Assembly: GCF_014642275.1 (NCBI RefSeq)
Contig: NZ_BMIM01000002.1
Span: forward strand, 186,001-250,000
Direction: 5' to 3'
Length of the DNA stretch: 64,000 bases
Source: Flavobacterium lutivivi
GTDB taxonomy: Bacteria; Bacteroidota; Bacteroidia; Flavobacteriales; Flavobacteriaceae
A program made the position numbers and the translations under genes. Below, piece by piece: positions 35,029 to 43,749 of this stretch. Under the pieces are notes generated by a model. That model worked only from the letters and a program-made list of their open reading frames with translations. It searched no databases and was not told the origin of the DNA. How positions within the stretch are numbered: the first letter of the stretch is position 1; the number at the start of each line of letters is the position of its first letter.

Positions 35029-35060
35029 GTTCAAAAATCAATTTCAAAAATCAACTTCAA
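35029..35060 (+). repeat. Short AT-rich tandem repeat with period 13
   Basis: TTCAAAAATCAAT is followed by TTCAAAAATCAAC and a partial third copy. It lies in the divergent gap and resembles, on the opposite strand, the sequence following the heptamer array at 7675-7712. Confidence 0.55.
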
Positions 35061-35118
35061 TAACATAATCCAGCATCAATTTTTTACCTAAGAATATTAT
35101 GTATATAAAAAACTTATG

Positions 35119-35126
35119 TATATTTG
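35119..35126 (+). promoter_or_regulatory. -7 promoter element for the padR operon
   Basis: TATATTTG, 42 bases before the ATG at 35168. The REP-like element lies between this promoter and the start codon and is therefore transcribed. Confidence 0.6.
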
Positions 35127-35142
35127 TTCCGATGTAAAATAA

Positions 35143-35166
35143 GATTGCTTCGTAAACTCGCAATGA
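35143..35166. repeat. REP-like element in the padR leader
   Basis: GATTGCTTCGTAAACTCGCA followed by ATGAC has the shape of the common Flavobacteria repeat with ATTGC/GCAAT arms. It ends one base before the ATG of the PadR gene, so the 5' leader is made mostly of repeat sequence. Confidence 0.65.
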
Positions 35167-35167
35167 C

Positions 35168-35500
35168 ATGAAAAATTCACAGTTATATAAAGGAAGTTTG
35201 ACCACGATAGTGATGAAACTATTGGAAGAAAACGGCAGAATGTATGGTTATGAAATTACACAAAAAGTAAAAGAAATTACCAAAGGCGAATTGAAAATCA
35301 CCGAAGGTGCGTTGTATCCAGCGTTGCATAAACTAGAAGCCGAAGGCGTTCTTGAAGTAGAAATTGAAAACGTAGATAACCGTTTGCGAAAGTATTATAA
35401 GCTTACCGAAAAAGGAACTGCCGAAACCGTAAATCGATTGGCAGAACTGGAAGAATTTATCAAAAACATGCAAAGTATTGTAAATCCTAAATTGGCGTAA
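35168..35500 (+). CDS. PadR family transcriptional regulator
   Basis: Winged-helix regulator of 110 residues. MYGYEITQKVKEITKGELKI leads into EGALYPALHKLEAEGVLEVE, the DNA-binding PadR signature, and RKYYKLTEKGTA forms the wing. Members commonly repress linked membrane or transporter genes. Here two small membrane proteins follow immediately (gaps of two and five bases), and a DUF5687/ABC pair follows after the repeat at 36835. It probably autoregulates its operon. Confidence 0.92.
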   Translation: MKNSQLYKGSLTTIVMKLLEENGRMYGYEITQKVKEITKGELKITEGALYPALHKLEAEGVLEVEIENVDNRLRKYYKLTEKGTAETVNRLAELEEFIKNMQSIVNPKLA

Positions 35501-35502
35501 TT

Positions 35503-36129
35503 ATGAAACTAAATCAAAATCAAATACAATTTATTGACGGTTATCTACAAAGCAATGATGTTATTTATGTTGATGTTCGAGCTGAAATGATTGATCACAT
35601 TGCCACTGGCGTTGAAGAAAAAATGAAAGTTGAAGATATTGATTTTCACGACGCATTTGTAAGTTATGTCAATTCAAATCGTAAAGAGATTTTTAGTATG
35701 AATAAAAAGACTTGGCAAAGTACTTTACCTGAATTGAAAAATTATTTTCGTTTTTTTCTAAAACCAAAAAGTTTGCTTTCTATAGCATTAATTACCATAT
35801 CGTTTTTTACATTTCAGGAAACAATCGTTTATACTTTTCTAAAAGAAGATTTATCGTTTTACTTTTTGCTTATTTTCTTGAGCTACTCTGTGTTGAGTAT
35901 GATTTATTTTTGGGGAATTAAAAAAGAAAGGTATTATTTTATAGAAAGAAGCAATATAGTTTTATCGATTTTATATTGGTTAAATCTATTGATATTCAAA
36001 CCATTTGAAAAACAAAAATATATTTCAGATATATTAACAATCGGTTTCATGTGTTTGTTTGCGGTATATGTTCTTTATGTTATAAATCAGTTGAAAAAGT
36101 TTTTTAAAACAAAAATGATTACAAATTAA
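35503..36129 (+). CDS. PadR-linked membrane protein, copy 1
   Basis: Protein of 208 residues. A cytoplasmic N-terminal domain of about 80 residues contains YVDVRAEMIDHIATGVEEKM, and four hydrophobic helices follow (from about residue 88). The E-x2-DHxA-x2-IEE pattern recurs in the next protein and in other short domains next to PadR regulators. It starts two bases after the padR stop, so the genes are cotranscribed. No enzymatic motif is seen. The domain may communicate with PadR or sense a membrane signal, which is inference. Confidence 0.78.
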   Translation: MKLNQNQIQFIDGYLQSNDVIYVDVRAEMIDHIATGVEEKMKVEDIDFHDAFVSYVNSNRKEIFSMNKKTWQSTLPELKNYFRFFLKPKSLLSIALITISFFTFQETIVYTFLKEDLSFYFLLIFLSYSVLSMIYFWGIKKERYYFIERSNIVLSILYWLNLLIFKPFEKQKYISDILTIGFMCLFAVYVLYVINQLKKFFKTKMITN

Positions 36130-36134
36130 GAATT

Positions 36135-36827
36135 ATGAAGCTATCCGCCGAACAAATAGAAAGATTATACCAATTTACGCGTCAGCATTATGTGGAATAC
36201 TATGATTTGCAAACCGAATTAGTTGATCATTTAGCTAATGCTATTGAAGAACAATGGCAACAAAATCCAAAATTATCTTTTGAAAATGCCTTGCAAATTG
36301 AATTCAAAAAATTTGGCGTTTTTGGGTTTATGGATGTTGTTGAACAAAGACAATCTGCTTTGAATAAAAAATACAATAAATTGGTTTTAAATGAATTGAA
36401 AACATTTTTTTCAGTTCCAAAAATCATCGGAACAATTTCTGCCGTTGGAATAGTTTTCTATTTGTTAAGATATTTACAGGAAAGCTTGTTTATCGTTCAG
36501 ACTCTCTTCTTTTTCTTGATAATTTCATATTTTATCGGAATATCAATTCTAATGAGAAGAAATAAAATTAGAAGAAAGCAAAATGGTAAAAAATGGCTCC
36601 TAAAGGAAATTATTTATGGCTATAGTTCTATAGCAGGATTGATTAATATTCCAATCCAATTTGCAATACATATCGATGATGCAAAATATAATGATGGTTT
36701 TCTAATATTAGTTAGTTTTCTACTAATTATATTAGCATTAACTGAATATGTCATGCTGATTTTAATCCCTTCAAAAGCCGAAGATTTTCTAAAAGAAACT
36801 TATCCTGAATATAAAATGATACAATAA
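36135..36827 (+). CDS. PadR-linked membrane protein, copy 2
   Basis: Protein of 230 residues and a distant paralogue of the preceding one. Its N-terminal domain has YYDLQTELVDHLANAIEEQW, followed by about five membrane helices and a short cytoplasmic tail. The shared N-terminal pattern and equal placement of the helices show common origin despite low identity. It ends just before the permuted inverted repeat at 36835, which probably terminates this operon. Confidence 0.78.
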   Translation: MKLSAEQIERLYQFTRQHYVEYYDLQTELVDHLANAIEEQWQQNPKLSFENALQIEFKKFGVFGFMDVVEQRQSALNKKYNKLVLNELKTFFSVPKIIGTISAVGIVFYLLRYLQESLFIVQTLFFFLIISYFIGISILMRRNKIRRKQNGKKWLLKEIIYGYSSIAGLINIPIQFAIHIDDAKYNDGFLILVSFLLIILALTEYVMLILIPSKAEDFLKETYPEYKMIQ

Positions 36828-36834
36828 AATTCGT

Positions 36835-36925
36835 GTTCTCGATACATTTTTTGGTTCGTCAGTTCGAGTTTTTTCTGAAAGAAAAAGTATCGAGAACCGA
36901 ACCAAAAAATACTCGAACTGACGAA
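36835..36925. repeat. Permuted inverted repeat: three perfect inverted blocks in unchanged order
   Basis: Blocks: GTTCTCGATAC at 36835-36845 with GTATCGAGAAC at 36887-36897; ATTTTTTGGTTCG at 36846-36858 with its complement at 36898-36910; TTCGTCAGTTCGAGT at 36855-36869 with its complement at 36911-36925. Each pair is perfect. The order is A-B-C then A'-B'-C', so only one pair can form a simple hairpin at a time. Pairing of the last blocks followed by T residues could act as a terminator for the padR operon. Confidence 0.9.
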
Positions 36926-36992
36926 TTTTTTACAGTATTTGTAACATTTTACTACCTTTAGAAACTAACTATCACAACCAAAAACCTAGTTT

Positions 36993-38459
36993 ATGTTCAA
37001 ACATTTTATCTGGCTAGAGTGGAAATCTTTTTTCCGTTCGGCATCTTTCGGTTCCAATTTGGCGATGAAAATCATCATGGGATTAGTTGCGTTGTATTTT
37101 TTGGCATGTTTTGCCATTTTGGGTGTAACGGTTTTTTTCATTTTGAAAAAAGAAGGTCTAGAACCATTAGCAACCATCAACAAATTCATGATTTACTATT
37201 TTGTATTTGATTTAGTCATTCGCTATTTCATGCAAAAAATGCCCGTAATGAACATTAGACCATTATTGACTTTGCCAATAAAAAAAGGAACGATTGTTCA
37301 TTTTTCTTTGGGTAAAACAGCTTTGTCTTTTTTCAATTGGACACATGCTTTGTTTTTTATTCCGTTTACAGTAGTGTTATTGATGAATGGTTATGGTTAT
37401 CAAGCCATTTTGTGGAACATAGCAATGTTTTCTTTGGTCTATTTTAATAACTTCATCAATGTTTTAATCAATAATAAAAATGCTGTCTTCTATTCTGTAT
37501 TAGCCGTTTTTGTTGGCTTAGCATTAACACAGTATTATAAAATTTTTGATATAACAACATATACACAACCGTTTTTTCAGGGAATGTATAGTACTAATTA
37601 TTTGTTTTTGCTTCCAATAATTTTATTGGTTTTGTCTTATTATTTTTCATTCCAATTTTTCAAAAACCGTCTAAATTTAGATGAAGGTTTGGCTAAGAAA
37701 AGCGAAGTGGCACAAACAGAAAATTATACTTGGTTAGAACAATTTGGAACACTTGGAACGTTTCTAAAAAATGACATTCGATTATTACGAAGAAACAAAC
37801 GCTCCAAAACGACATTAATTATGAGTTTTGTTTTCATTTTCTATGGATTATTATTTTTTACAGGTTCTGTTGATGCCTACAATAATCCAGCGATGAAAGT
37901 ATTTGCAGGAATATTTGTTTCGGGAGGATTTTTATTCACATTTGGGCAGTTTATACCTAGTTGGGATAGTGCTTATTATCAATTACTAATGAGCCAAAAT
38001 ATTCCATATAAAGAATACATTAAATCTAAATGGTGGTTGATGGTAATAGGAACAGCAATATCAACAATAATTGCATCATTCTATCTCTATTTTGGACTAC
38101 ACACCTATTTGATAATAGTAGTAGCGGCGATTTTCAACATTGGCGTAAACTCTCATTTGGTAATGTTAGCTGGAGCATTTGTAAAAACACCAATCGATTT
38201 AACAACGAGCAAGCAAGCTTTTGGCGACAAACAAGCATTTAACGTTAAAACTCTATTGATTTCGTTGCCCAAAATGCTTGTCCCAATGGCACTATATGCT
38301 GCAGGATATTATCTTTTTTCTCCTAATATCGGGTTGCTTTTTGTAGCATTGGCAGGAGTTATTGGATTTATGTTTAGAGATTTTATGTTTTCAAAAATTG
38401 AAAAAATCTACAAATCTGAAAAGTATGCAACCATTGCCGCATACAAACAAAAAAATTGA
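36993..38459 (+). CDS. ABC transporter permease (DUF5687 family)
   Basis: Integral membrane protein of 488 residues with around 12 helices. FIWLEWKSFFRSASFGSNLAMK opens the protein, and MPVMNIRPLLTLPIKKGTIVHF is typical of the DUF5687 family of ABC-2-like permeases in Bacteroidetes. The ATP-binding subunit follows 31 bases downstream. Substrate unknown; the PadR regulator upstream is a common setting for drug or lipid exporters. The gap upstream holds the permuted repeat and a weak -7-like TACCTTTA near 36953. Confidence 0.85.
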   Translation: MFKHFIWLEWKSFFRSASFGSNLAMKIIMGLVALYFLACFAILGVTVFFILKKEGLEPLATINKFMIYYFVFDLVIRYFMQKMPVMNIRPLLTLPIKKGTIVHFSLGKTALSFFNWTHALFFIPFTVVLLMNGYGYQAILWNIAMFSLVYFNNFINVLINNKNAVFYSVLAVFVGLALTQYYKIFDITTYTQPFFQGMYSTNYLFLLPIILLVLSYYFSFQFFKNRLNLDEGLAKKSEVAQTENYTWLEQFGTLGTFLKNDIRLLRRNKRSKTTLIMSFVFIFYGLLFFTGSVDAYNNPAMKVFAGIFVSGGFLFTFGQFIPSWDSAYYQLLMSQNIPYKEYIKSKWWLMVIGTAISTIIASFYLYFGLHTYLIIVVAAIFNIGVNSHLVMLAGAFVKTPIDLTTSKQAFGDKQAFNVKTLLISLPKMLVPMALYAAGYYLFSPNIGLLFVALAGVIGFMFRDFMFSKIEKIYKSEKYATIAAYKQKN

Positions 38460-38485
38460 TTACTATTTACTAACGACTTATTACT
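38458..38485 (+). repeat. Heptanucleotide repeat (NNNNACT, 4 units)
   Basis: GATTACT, ATTTACT, AACGACT and TATTACT lie in exact seven-base phase, starting in the permease stop codon and ending six bases before the ATP-binding subunit's ATG. Confidence 0.75.
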
Positions 38486-38490
38486 AAAAA

Positions 38491-39189
38491 ATGATACAAG
38501 TACATAACCTTTCAAAAACATATAACAACGGAGTTAAAGTATTAAATGTTGAAACGCTAGAAATTCCAAAAGGACAAAGCTTTGGACTAGTTGGTAACAA
38601 TGGAGCAGGAAAAACTACTTTTTTCAGTCTTTTGTTAGATTTAATTCAACCAAGTTCTGGACATATTACAAACAACAACGTTCAAGTAAATACTAGTGAG
38701 GCATGGAAACCTTTTACAGCAGCTTTCATTGATGAAAGTTTCCTTATAGGTTATCTAACCGCCGAAGAATATTTCTATTTCATAGGCGAATTACGCGGAC
38801 AAAACAAAGCCGATGTCGATGCGCTTTTAGCAAAACATGAAGAATTTTTCAATGGAGAAATCTTGAAAAGCAAAAAATATCTTCGTGATTTGTCAAAAGG
38901 AAATATGAAAAAGGTTGGTATTATAGCCGCTTTAATTGGTAAACCAGAAGTTGTTATTCTCGATGAACCATTTGCTAACCTTGATCCTACAACCGTTAAC
39001 CGTTTGAAAAAAATCATCAAAGAGCTAGCAGATGATGCCAACACAACAGTTTTGGTTTCTAGCCATGATTTGGCTCACACAGTTGAGGTTTGTAATAGAA
39101 TTGTTGCTTTAAATAAAGGAGAAATTGTAAAAGATATTCAAACATCGCCTGAAACTTTAAAAGAATTAGAAGCCTTTTTTGCTGTATAA
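38491..39189 (+). CDS. ABC transporter ATP-binding protein
   Basis: Protein of 232 residues. It has Walker A GNNGAGKTT near residue 36, the signature LSKGNMKK, Walker B VVILDEPFANLDP and the switch His in SSHDLAHT. It energises the DUF5687 permease encoded just upstream. It is of normal length with no fused membrane domain. The signature is LSKGN rather than LSGGQ, as is usual in ABC-2-type systems of this group. Confidence 0.95.
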   Translation: MIQVHNLSKTYNNGVKVLNVETLEIPKGQSFGLVGNNGAGKTTFFSLLLDLIQPSSGHITNNNVQVNTSEAWKPFTAAFIDESFLIGYLTAEEYFYFIGELRGQNKADVDALLAKHEEFFNGEILKSKKYLRDLSKGNMKKVGIIAALIGKPEVVILDEPFANLDPTTVNRLKKIIKELADDANTTVLVSSHDLAHTVEVCNRIVALNKGEIVKDIQTSPETLKELEAFFAV

Positions 39190-39238
39190 TTGTATCCTAA
39201 AAACGGCTTACAACTATAAAACACATAATTTCATTTTT

Positions 39239-39637
39239 ATGAAGCCAAATTATCAGTTTGAGGATTATAATTATTGGTCAGAAAACAATTTAATTCAATT
39301 AGAAAGAAAACTTGAAAACGAAACTGCATTTGATGGAATTGTAAAAATATACAGTTTAAAATCTAACATAAGTGAATTAAATAAACTTTTATTAAACAAG
39401 TATTTTGGAGATTTTATTCATTACTCAGAAAGCGGAGTTTTTTTAAGAATGTTTGAAAATAAAAATTCTTGGCCAAAAACTAGCTTGATTTATGTAGATT
39501 TTAAAAATTATAATTTAACCGAAGTTAAGAAGACTAATTCTTCATGGAATGTTTGGTTCGTAAATGATTTAGGAAATAGAAAATATTCAATAGAAATTAA
39601 CCCAACTGAAAAAATAGAATTCGAAACGCCAATATAA
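39239..39637 (+). CDS. Hypothetical protein
   Basis: Soluble protein of 132 residues, rich in Asn, Tyr and Trp, with no signal peptide or membrane segment. It contains NYQFEDYNYWSENNLIQLER near the start. I recognise no family. The ATG at 39239 is chosen because the longer frame begins inside the ATP-binding gene. It is followed by a terminator at 39691 and may be the last gene of the transporter transcript. Confidence 0.65.
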   Translation: MKPNYQFEDYNYWSENNLIQLERKLENETAFDGIVKIYSLKSNISELNKLLLNKYFGDFIHYSESGVFLRMFENKNSWPKTSLIYVDFKNYNLTEVKKTNSSWNVWFVNDLGNRKYSIEINPTEKIEFETPI

Positions 39638-39690
39638 AAAACACTTTTAAAGTTACAATTTCTTAAATCCGAAAATTTATAAAATACTTT

Positions 39691-39733
39691 AAATAGCTGT
39701 ATCGTTTTTAAAAAACATACGGCTATTTTTTTG
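39691..39733 (+). terminator. Intrinsic terminator before the sprE-like gene
   Basis: AAATAGC...GCTATTT arms around an A/T-rich stem, followed by a T-run. The 176-base gap (39638-39813) otherwise contains only a weak promoter-like TATTTTTA near 39750. Confidence 0.75.
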
Positions 39734-39813
39734 CTATTTCAAAAAGAAACGTATTTTTACCAGTTAGTTATACTATTATAGCCTTTAATACGTTAATAAA
39801 TAAACGTTAGATT

Positions 39814-42630
39814 TTGAAAACGAATACTTCACGATATATAGCTTTTCTTGTGGTTTCAATGTTTCTGATAGCATGTTCTACCAGAAAAGACACTTTTCTT
39901 TCTCGAAATTCACACGCATTGAGTACCAAATACAATATTTTGTATAACGGTGGATTGGCTATGGAACAAGGACTTATAGATTTAAGAACTCAGTACAAAG
40001 ACAATTTTTGGGAAATTTTGCCAGTTGAACGAATGCAAATTGATGACAAATCAATGTTGCCAGGTGAAAAAAAGAACAGCAATTTTGATCGTGCTGAAAC
40101 CAAAGCTACAAAAGCAATCCAGAAACACTCTATGAACATTCAAGGTTCAGAGAAAAACCCACAAATGGATGAAGCACATTTAATGCTAGGAAAAGCAAGA
40201 TATTACGAACAAAGATTTGTTCCTGCTCTTGAGGCTTTTAATTATGTTTTGTACAAATACCCAAGCAGTGATAAAATTTATGAGGTAAAAATTTGGCGCG
40301 AAAAAACCAATATGCGCTTAGACAATGATGCATTAGCGGTAAATAACCTTAGAAAACTTTTAAAAGAAATAAAATTTAAAGACCAAATCTTTGCTGATGC
40401 TAATGCCACATTGGCACAAGCTTTTTTGAATTTGGAGGAAAAAGATAGTGCAGTTGCTAAATTAAAATTGGCTCGAGATTATACCAAACTAAATGAAGAA
40501 AAATCGAGATATAGTTTTATTCTTGGCCAATTGTATGACAAAATGGGTTACAAAGATAGCGCATACGTTGCTTATCAAGAAGTAATTGATATGAACAGAC
40601 GTGCAGCTAGACAATATGTAATTCATGCTCATATCAATCAAGCAGCGCAGTTCGACTATAAAAATGGCGATACTATAGCTTATCTAAAAAAGTTTAATGA
40701 TTTAATTGAAGACAGAGAAAACAGACCTTATCTTGATGCATTATACCATCAGATGGGTAAATTTTATGACAACAAAAAAGATTTTGTGCAAGCAAAGAAA
40801 AATTATAATCTTTCGCTGAAAAAGAAAACACAAGACACCTATTTAACAGCATCCAATTACAGAAACTTAGCAACAATATATTTTGATGATGCAAAGTATG
40901 CTACTGCAGGAAAATATTATGACAGCACATTGGTTAATTTAAAACCAAGAACAAGAGAGTATAATGCCATAAAAAAGAAAAGAGAAAACCTTGAAGATGT
41001 TATAAAATATGAAGCTATTGTTCAAAAAAATGATAGTATTCTTTCTTTAACAAAAATGAACCAAGCGGATAAAACAGCTTTTTTTCAAAAATATATTGAT
41101 AAACTAAAAGAAACCGAGGCAAAACTTCAAAAAGAAACTGAAAAACTAGAACGCATAAAAGCCAATCAACAAGATACTGGTGATGCAAATGCCTTAAAAA
41201 ATAAAACTGAACAACCAACAGCTAATACAAATCTAACAGGAAAATCAAATTCGTTCTATTTCTACAATCCAACGACTGTTGCTTTTGGAATGAAGGAATT
41301 CGCAAAAATTTGGGGCAAAAGAGAACTAAAAGATAATTGGAGAATATCGTCATTATCATCTAAAGACGAAAAAGACGAAAATGAAGTTACAGAGGATGAA
41401 AAAGGAAATGCTAAAACAGATAAGCCATCTGAAGAACAATTTTATAATCCCGATTTTTACATAAGCCAATTACCTTCTTCTCAAACAACGATTGATAGCT
41501 TGTCCAAAGAAAGAAATTTCGCCTACTATCAGCTAGGAGTTATTTATAAAGAGAAATTTAAAGAGTATAAGTTAGCAATAGACAAGTTTGAAAAACTGTT
41601 GACTTTTAATCCAGAGGAAAGATTGATATTGCCGTCAAAATATAATTTATTCAAATTATATGAATTGACAGATAAAACCAAAGCAGAAAAAATTAAAAAT
41701 GAAATCATAGCTCAATATCCTGATTCAAGATATGCTCAGATTTTATCCAACCCATCACTAGAACTTCAAAACTCCAATGAGTCGCCAGAAGGCACATATC
41801 AAAACCTGTATAAGCAATATGAATCTGGTGATTATAAAAATGTTTTAGTTCAAACGGAAGCTGCAATTAATAAATTTAACGGGGAAGAAATTTTACCAAA
41901 ACTGGAATTACTCAAAGCGAATGTTATTGGTAAACTGAATGGATTAACAGCCTACAGAAGTGCATTAAATTTTGTTGCATTGAATTATCCAAATGTAGAA
42001 GAAGGAAAAACAGCTGAAAAAATGATTGCTGTCAATATCCCAAAACTAGAAGCATTGCAATTGGGCAAATATCAATCTGCAAGTTGGAAAATGTTGTATC
42101 CAACTAAAGATTTTGATGACAAAGCAACAAAAACGCTGATTGAAAAGATCGCGAAGTTCATCAAAGAAAGAGCTATGGATAAACTTTCCATCTCTAAAGA
42201 TATCTATACAATGACCGACAATTTTGTTGTAATTCATGGTTTGAAATCTGAGGAATATGCCAAGGGAATAGCCTCTATTTTAAAAGAAGTGAAAGAATAC
42301 AAAATTCAAGAAATACCTATTATTATTTCATCAGAAAATTATACGGTTGTTCAAATAAAGAAAAATTTACAAGACTATCTTGATGGTAAATTGGTAGAAA
42401 ATCCAAAACAACCAAACTGGGATGGAACATTTGAAAGACCAGCACCGCCAAAAGAAGAACCAAAAGAAGAGCCAAGACAACAAGAAGTTCAAGCTCAAAA
42501 GCAGGAGATTAAAAATAATGTAAAATCTCAAAAAAATAATTCGCTCAACACTAATTCCTCAATTGAGGAAGATGACAAAAATTTTGGTCCACCACCAGCA
42601 CCATCTGGAGGAGGAAAAACAGGAAGATAA
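39814..42630 (+). CDS. sprE: SprE/PorW type IX secretion and gliding lipoprotein
   Basis: Protein of 938 residues. A lipoprotein signal peptide (FLVVSMFLIACSTRK, Cys near residue 21) precedes STKYNILYNGGLAMEQGLID, a segment diagnostic of SprE/PorW. Many tetratricopeptide repeats (about residues 110-380 and 580-700) and a charged coiled stretch near 430-460 follow. The tail is Pro/Gln/Gly-rich. SprE is needed for T9SS protein export and gliding; PorW links periplasmic parts of the motor to the outer-membrane translocon. The start is TTG; later ATG codons would destroy the signal peptide. The symbol follows F. johnsoniae naming. Confidence 0.88.
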   Translation: MKTNTSRYIAFLVVSMFLIACSTRKDTFLSRNSHALSTKYNILYNGGLAMEQGLIDLRTQYKDNFWEILPVERMQIDDKSMLPGEKKNSNFDRAETKATKAIQKHSMNIQGSEKNPQMDEAHLMLGKARYYEQRFVPALEAFNYVLYKYPSSDKIYEVKIWREKTNMRLDNDALAVNNLRKLLKEIKFKDQIFADANATLAQAFLNLEEKDSAVAKLKLARDYTKLNEEKSRYSFILGQLYDKMGYKDSAYVAYQEVIDMNRRAARQYVIHAHINQAAQFDYKNGDTIAYLKKFNDLIEDRENRPYLDALYHQMGKFYDNKKDFVQAKKNYNLSLKKKTQDTYLTASNYRNLATIYFDDAKYATAGKYYDSTLVNLKPRTREYNAIKKKRENLEDVIKYEAIVQKNDSILSLTKMNQADKTAFFQKYIDKLKETEAKLQKETEKLERIKANQQDTGDANALKNKTEQPTANTNLTGKSNSFYFYNPTTVAFGMKEFAKIWGKRELKDNWRISSLSSKDEKDENEVTEDEKGNAKTDKPSEEQFYNPDFYISQLPSSQTTIDSLSKERNFAYYQLGVIYKEKFKEYKLAIDKFEKLLTFNPEERLILPSKYNLFKLYELTDKTKAEKIKNEIIAQYPDSRYAQILSNPSLELQNSNESPEGTYQNLYKQYESGDYKNVLVQTEAAINKFNGEEILPKLELLKANVIGKLNGLTAYRSALNFVALNYPNVEEGKTAEKMIAVNIPKLEALQLGKYQSASWKMLYPTKDFDDKATKTLIEKIAKFIKERAMDKLSISKDIYTMTDNFVVIHGLKSEEYAKGIASILKEVKEYKIQEIPIIISSENYTVVQIKKNLQDYLDGKLVENPKQPNWDGTFERPAPPKEEPKEEPRQQEVQAQKQEIKNNVKSQKNNSLNTNSSIEEDDKNFGPPPAPSGGGKTGR

Positions 42631-42634
42631 AGTT

Positions 42635-43039
42635 ATGTTTGAAAAAAAACCAAAATCATATACAGAATTATTAGGGAAAACCAATAGAATTGTTGAAGGA
42701 ACAATTATCAAAGGAGATATTGAAACTTCGGGCGATTTTAGAATGGATGGACATTTGATTGGAAATTTTCAAACAAAAGGGAAGATTGTAATAGGTCCAG
42801 CTAGTTCTGTAAAAGGAGATATTATTTGTAAAAGTGCTGACATCGAAGGCAAGTTTGAAGGTAAAATACAAGTCCTCGAAATTCTTAATATAAAATCGAA
42901 GGCAAGCATTCATGGCGAAGTAATTTGTGGAAAATTAGCAGTTGAACCTGGAGCAGACTTTAGTGCGACTTGTCAAATGAAACCTATCTCAAAAACCCAT
43001 CATCATGGACAACCAGCAGAAGAAAAAGCAACGCAATAA
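42635..43039 (+). CDS. Bactofilin (polymer-forming cytoskeletal protein)
   Basis: Protein of 134 residues with a short N-terminal tail and a central right-handed beta-helix built from repeats such as VEGTIIKGDIETSGDFRMDG and KGDIICKSADIEGKFEG. A Ser/His/Gln-rich tail follows. Bactofilins polymerise without nucleotide and scaffold cell-shape and surface functions. It starts four bases after sprE, and its last 35 bases overlap the start of atpZ, so it links the secretion gene to the ATP synthase operon. Confidence 0.92.
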   Translation: MFEKKPKSYTELLGKTNRIVEGTIIKGDIETSGDFRMDGHLIGNFQTKGKIVIGPASSVKGDIICKSADIEGKFEGKIQVLEILNIKSKASIHGEVICGKLAVEPGADFSATCQMKPISKTHHHGQPAEEKATQ

Positions 43040-43235
43040 ATGGCTTGCTTTGATAAATATTCCTATCCAAATGGGAGTTATTGTTTTTCTTTTTGCTTCA
43101 TTGGGAAACTGGCTCGATGAAAAATATCCAAACTCAAACGATTGGTATGTTAAAATATTTGTTATGCTTGGGGTAGCAATTGCGTTTTATAACATCAACA
43201 GACAATTGAAAGAAATCAATAAAAACGATGAATAA
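43005..43235 (+). CDS. AtpZ/AtpI family protein
   Basis: Small membrane protein of 76 residues with two helices (about 17-34 and 47-60). Between them is GNWLDEKYPNS, matching the GxWLDxK pattern of AtpZ/AtpI, which assists ATP synthase assembly or cation transport. Its ATG lies inside the bactofilin gene in another frame (35-base overlap), and it overlaps the following gene by eight bases. Position directly upstream of the atp genes supports the assignment. Confidence 0.85.
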   Translation: MDNQQKKKQRNKWLALINIPIQMGVIVFLFASLGNWLDEKYPNSNDWYVKIFVMLGVAIAFYNINRQLKEINKNDE

Positions 43236-43632
43236 CTTTGGTTTGAAAAAAGAGTTTGTTGTTTCCACAAAAATCATTTTAGTTCTTGCTTTAATAGGAT
43301 TTATGATTGATTTTTCAATTTACAAATTACTATTTCCAGAACAAGCTTTGCATTACCCAATATTTATCCTATTTATTATATTTACGATAATGTCATTCTC
43401 TATAATGACTGTTTTAAACATTATCCGAAAAAAAAATATAGATTATGTAGGTTATACTTATTTGATGATTACGTTTATTAAAATGATAATAGCCTACTTA
43501 TTTCTTAAACCCATTTTAAATAATTCTACAGAAAATCAAATCTTCGACAAAGCCAATTTTTTTCTCATTTTCATTTATTTTTTAATAATTGAAACCCTTT
43601 TAACTATCAGAATTTTAAATAATAAGCAGTAA
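43228..43632 (+). CDS. Four-helix membrane protein of the atp operon (DUF6168-like)
   Basis: Protein of 134 residues with four hydrophobic helices, the topology of AtpI (Uncl). It lies between atpZ and atpB, where such a gene is expected. I recall Flavobacteria homologues called DUF6168. VSTKIILVLALIGFMIDFSI forms the first helix. A role in c-ring assembly or ion handling is inferred from its place. Confidence 0.72.
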   Translation: MNNFGLKKEFVVSTKIILVLALIGFMIDFSIYKLLFPEQALHYPIFILFIIFTIMSFSIMTVLNIIRKKNIDYVGYTYLMITFIKMIIAYLFLKPILNNSTENQIFDKANFFLIFIYFLIIETLLTIRILNNKQ

Positions 43633-43700
43633 AAACAACAAAAATTAAATATTCCTTCAAAAAAACTAAATCGAATACTTTTTAATATTAATTAAAATTG

Positions 43701-43708
43701 TACTTTTG
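43701..43708 (+). promoter_or_regulatory. -7 promoter element before atpB
   Basis: TACTTTTG, 42 bases upstream of the atpB ATG. It suggests that the F0 genes can be transcribed separately from sprE, the bactofilin and atpZ. Confidence 0.6.
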
Positions 43709-43749
43709 CACCGAAATTTTAAGAAATATTTTTAAGACAAAATTTAGAT

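Noticed and set aside
39638-39813. Possible small RNA in the gap before the sprE-like gene
   Set aside because: Only the terminator hairpin is visible; there is no clear promoter directing a separate transcript.
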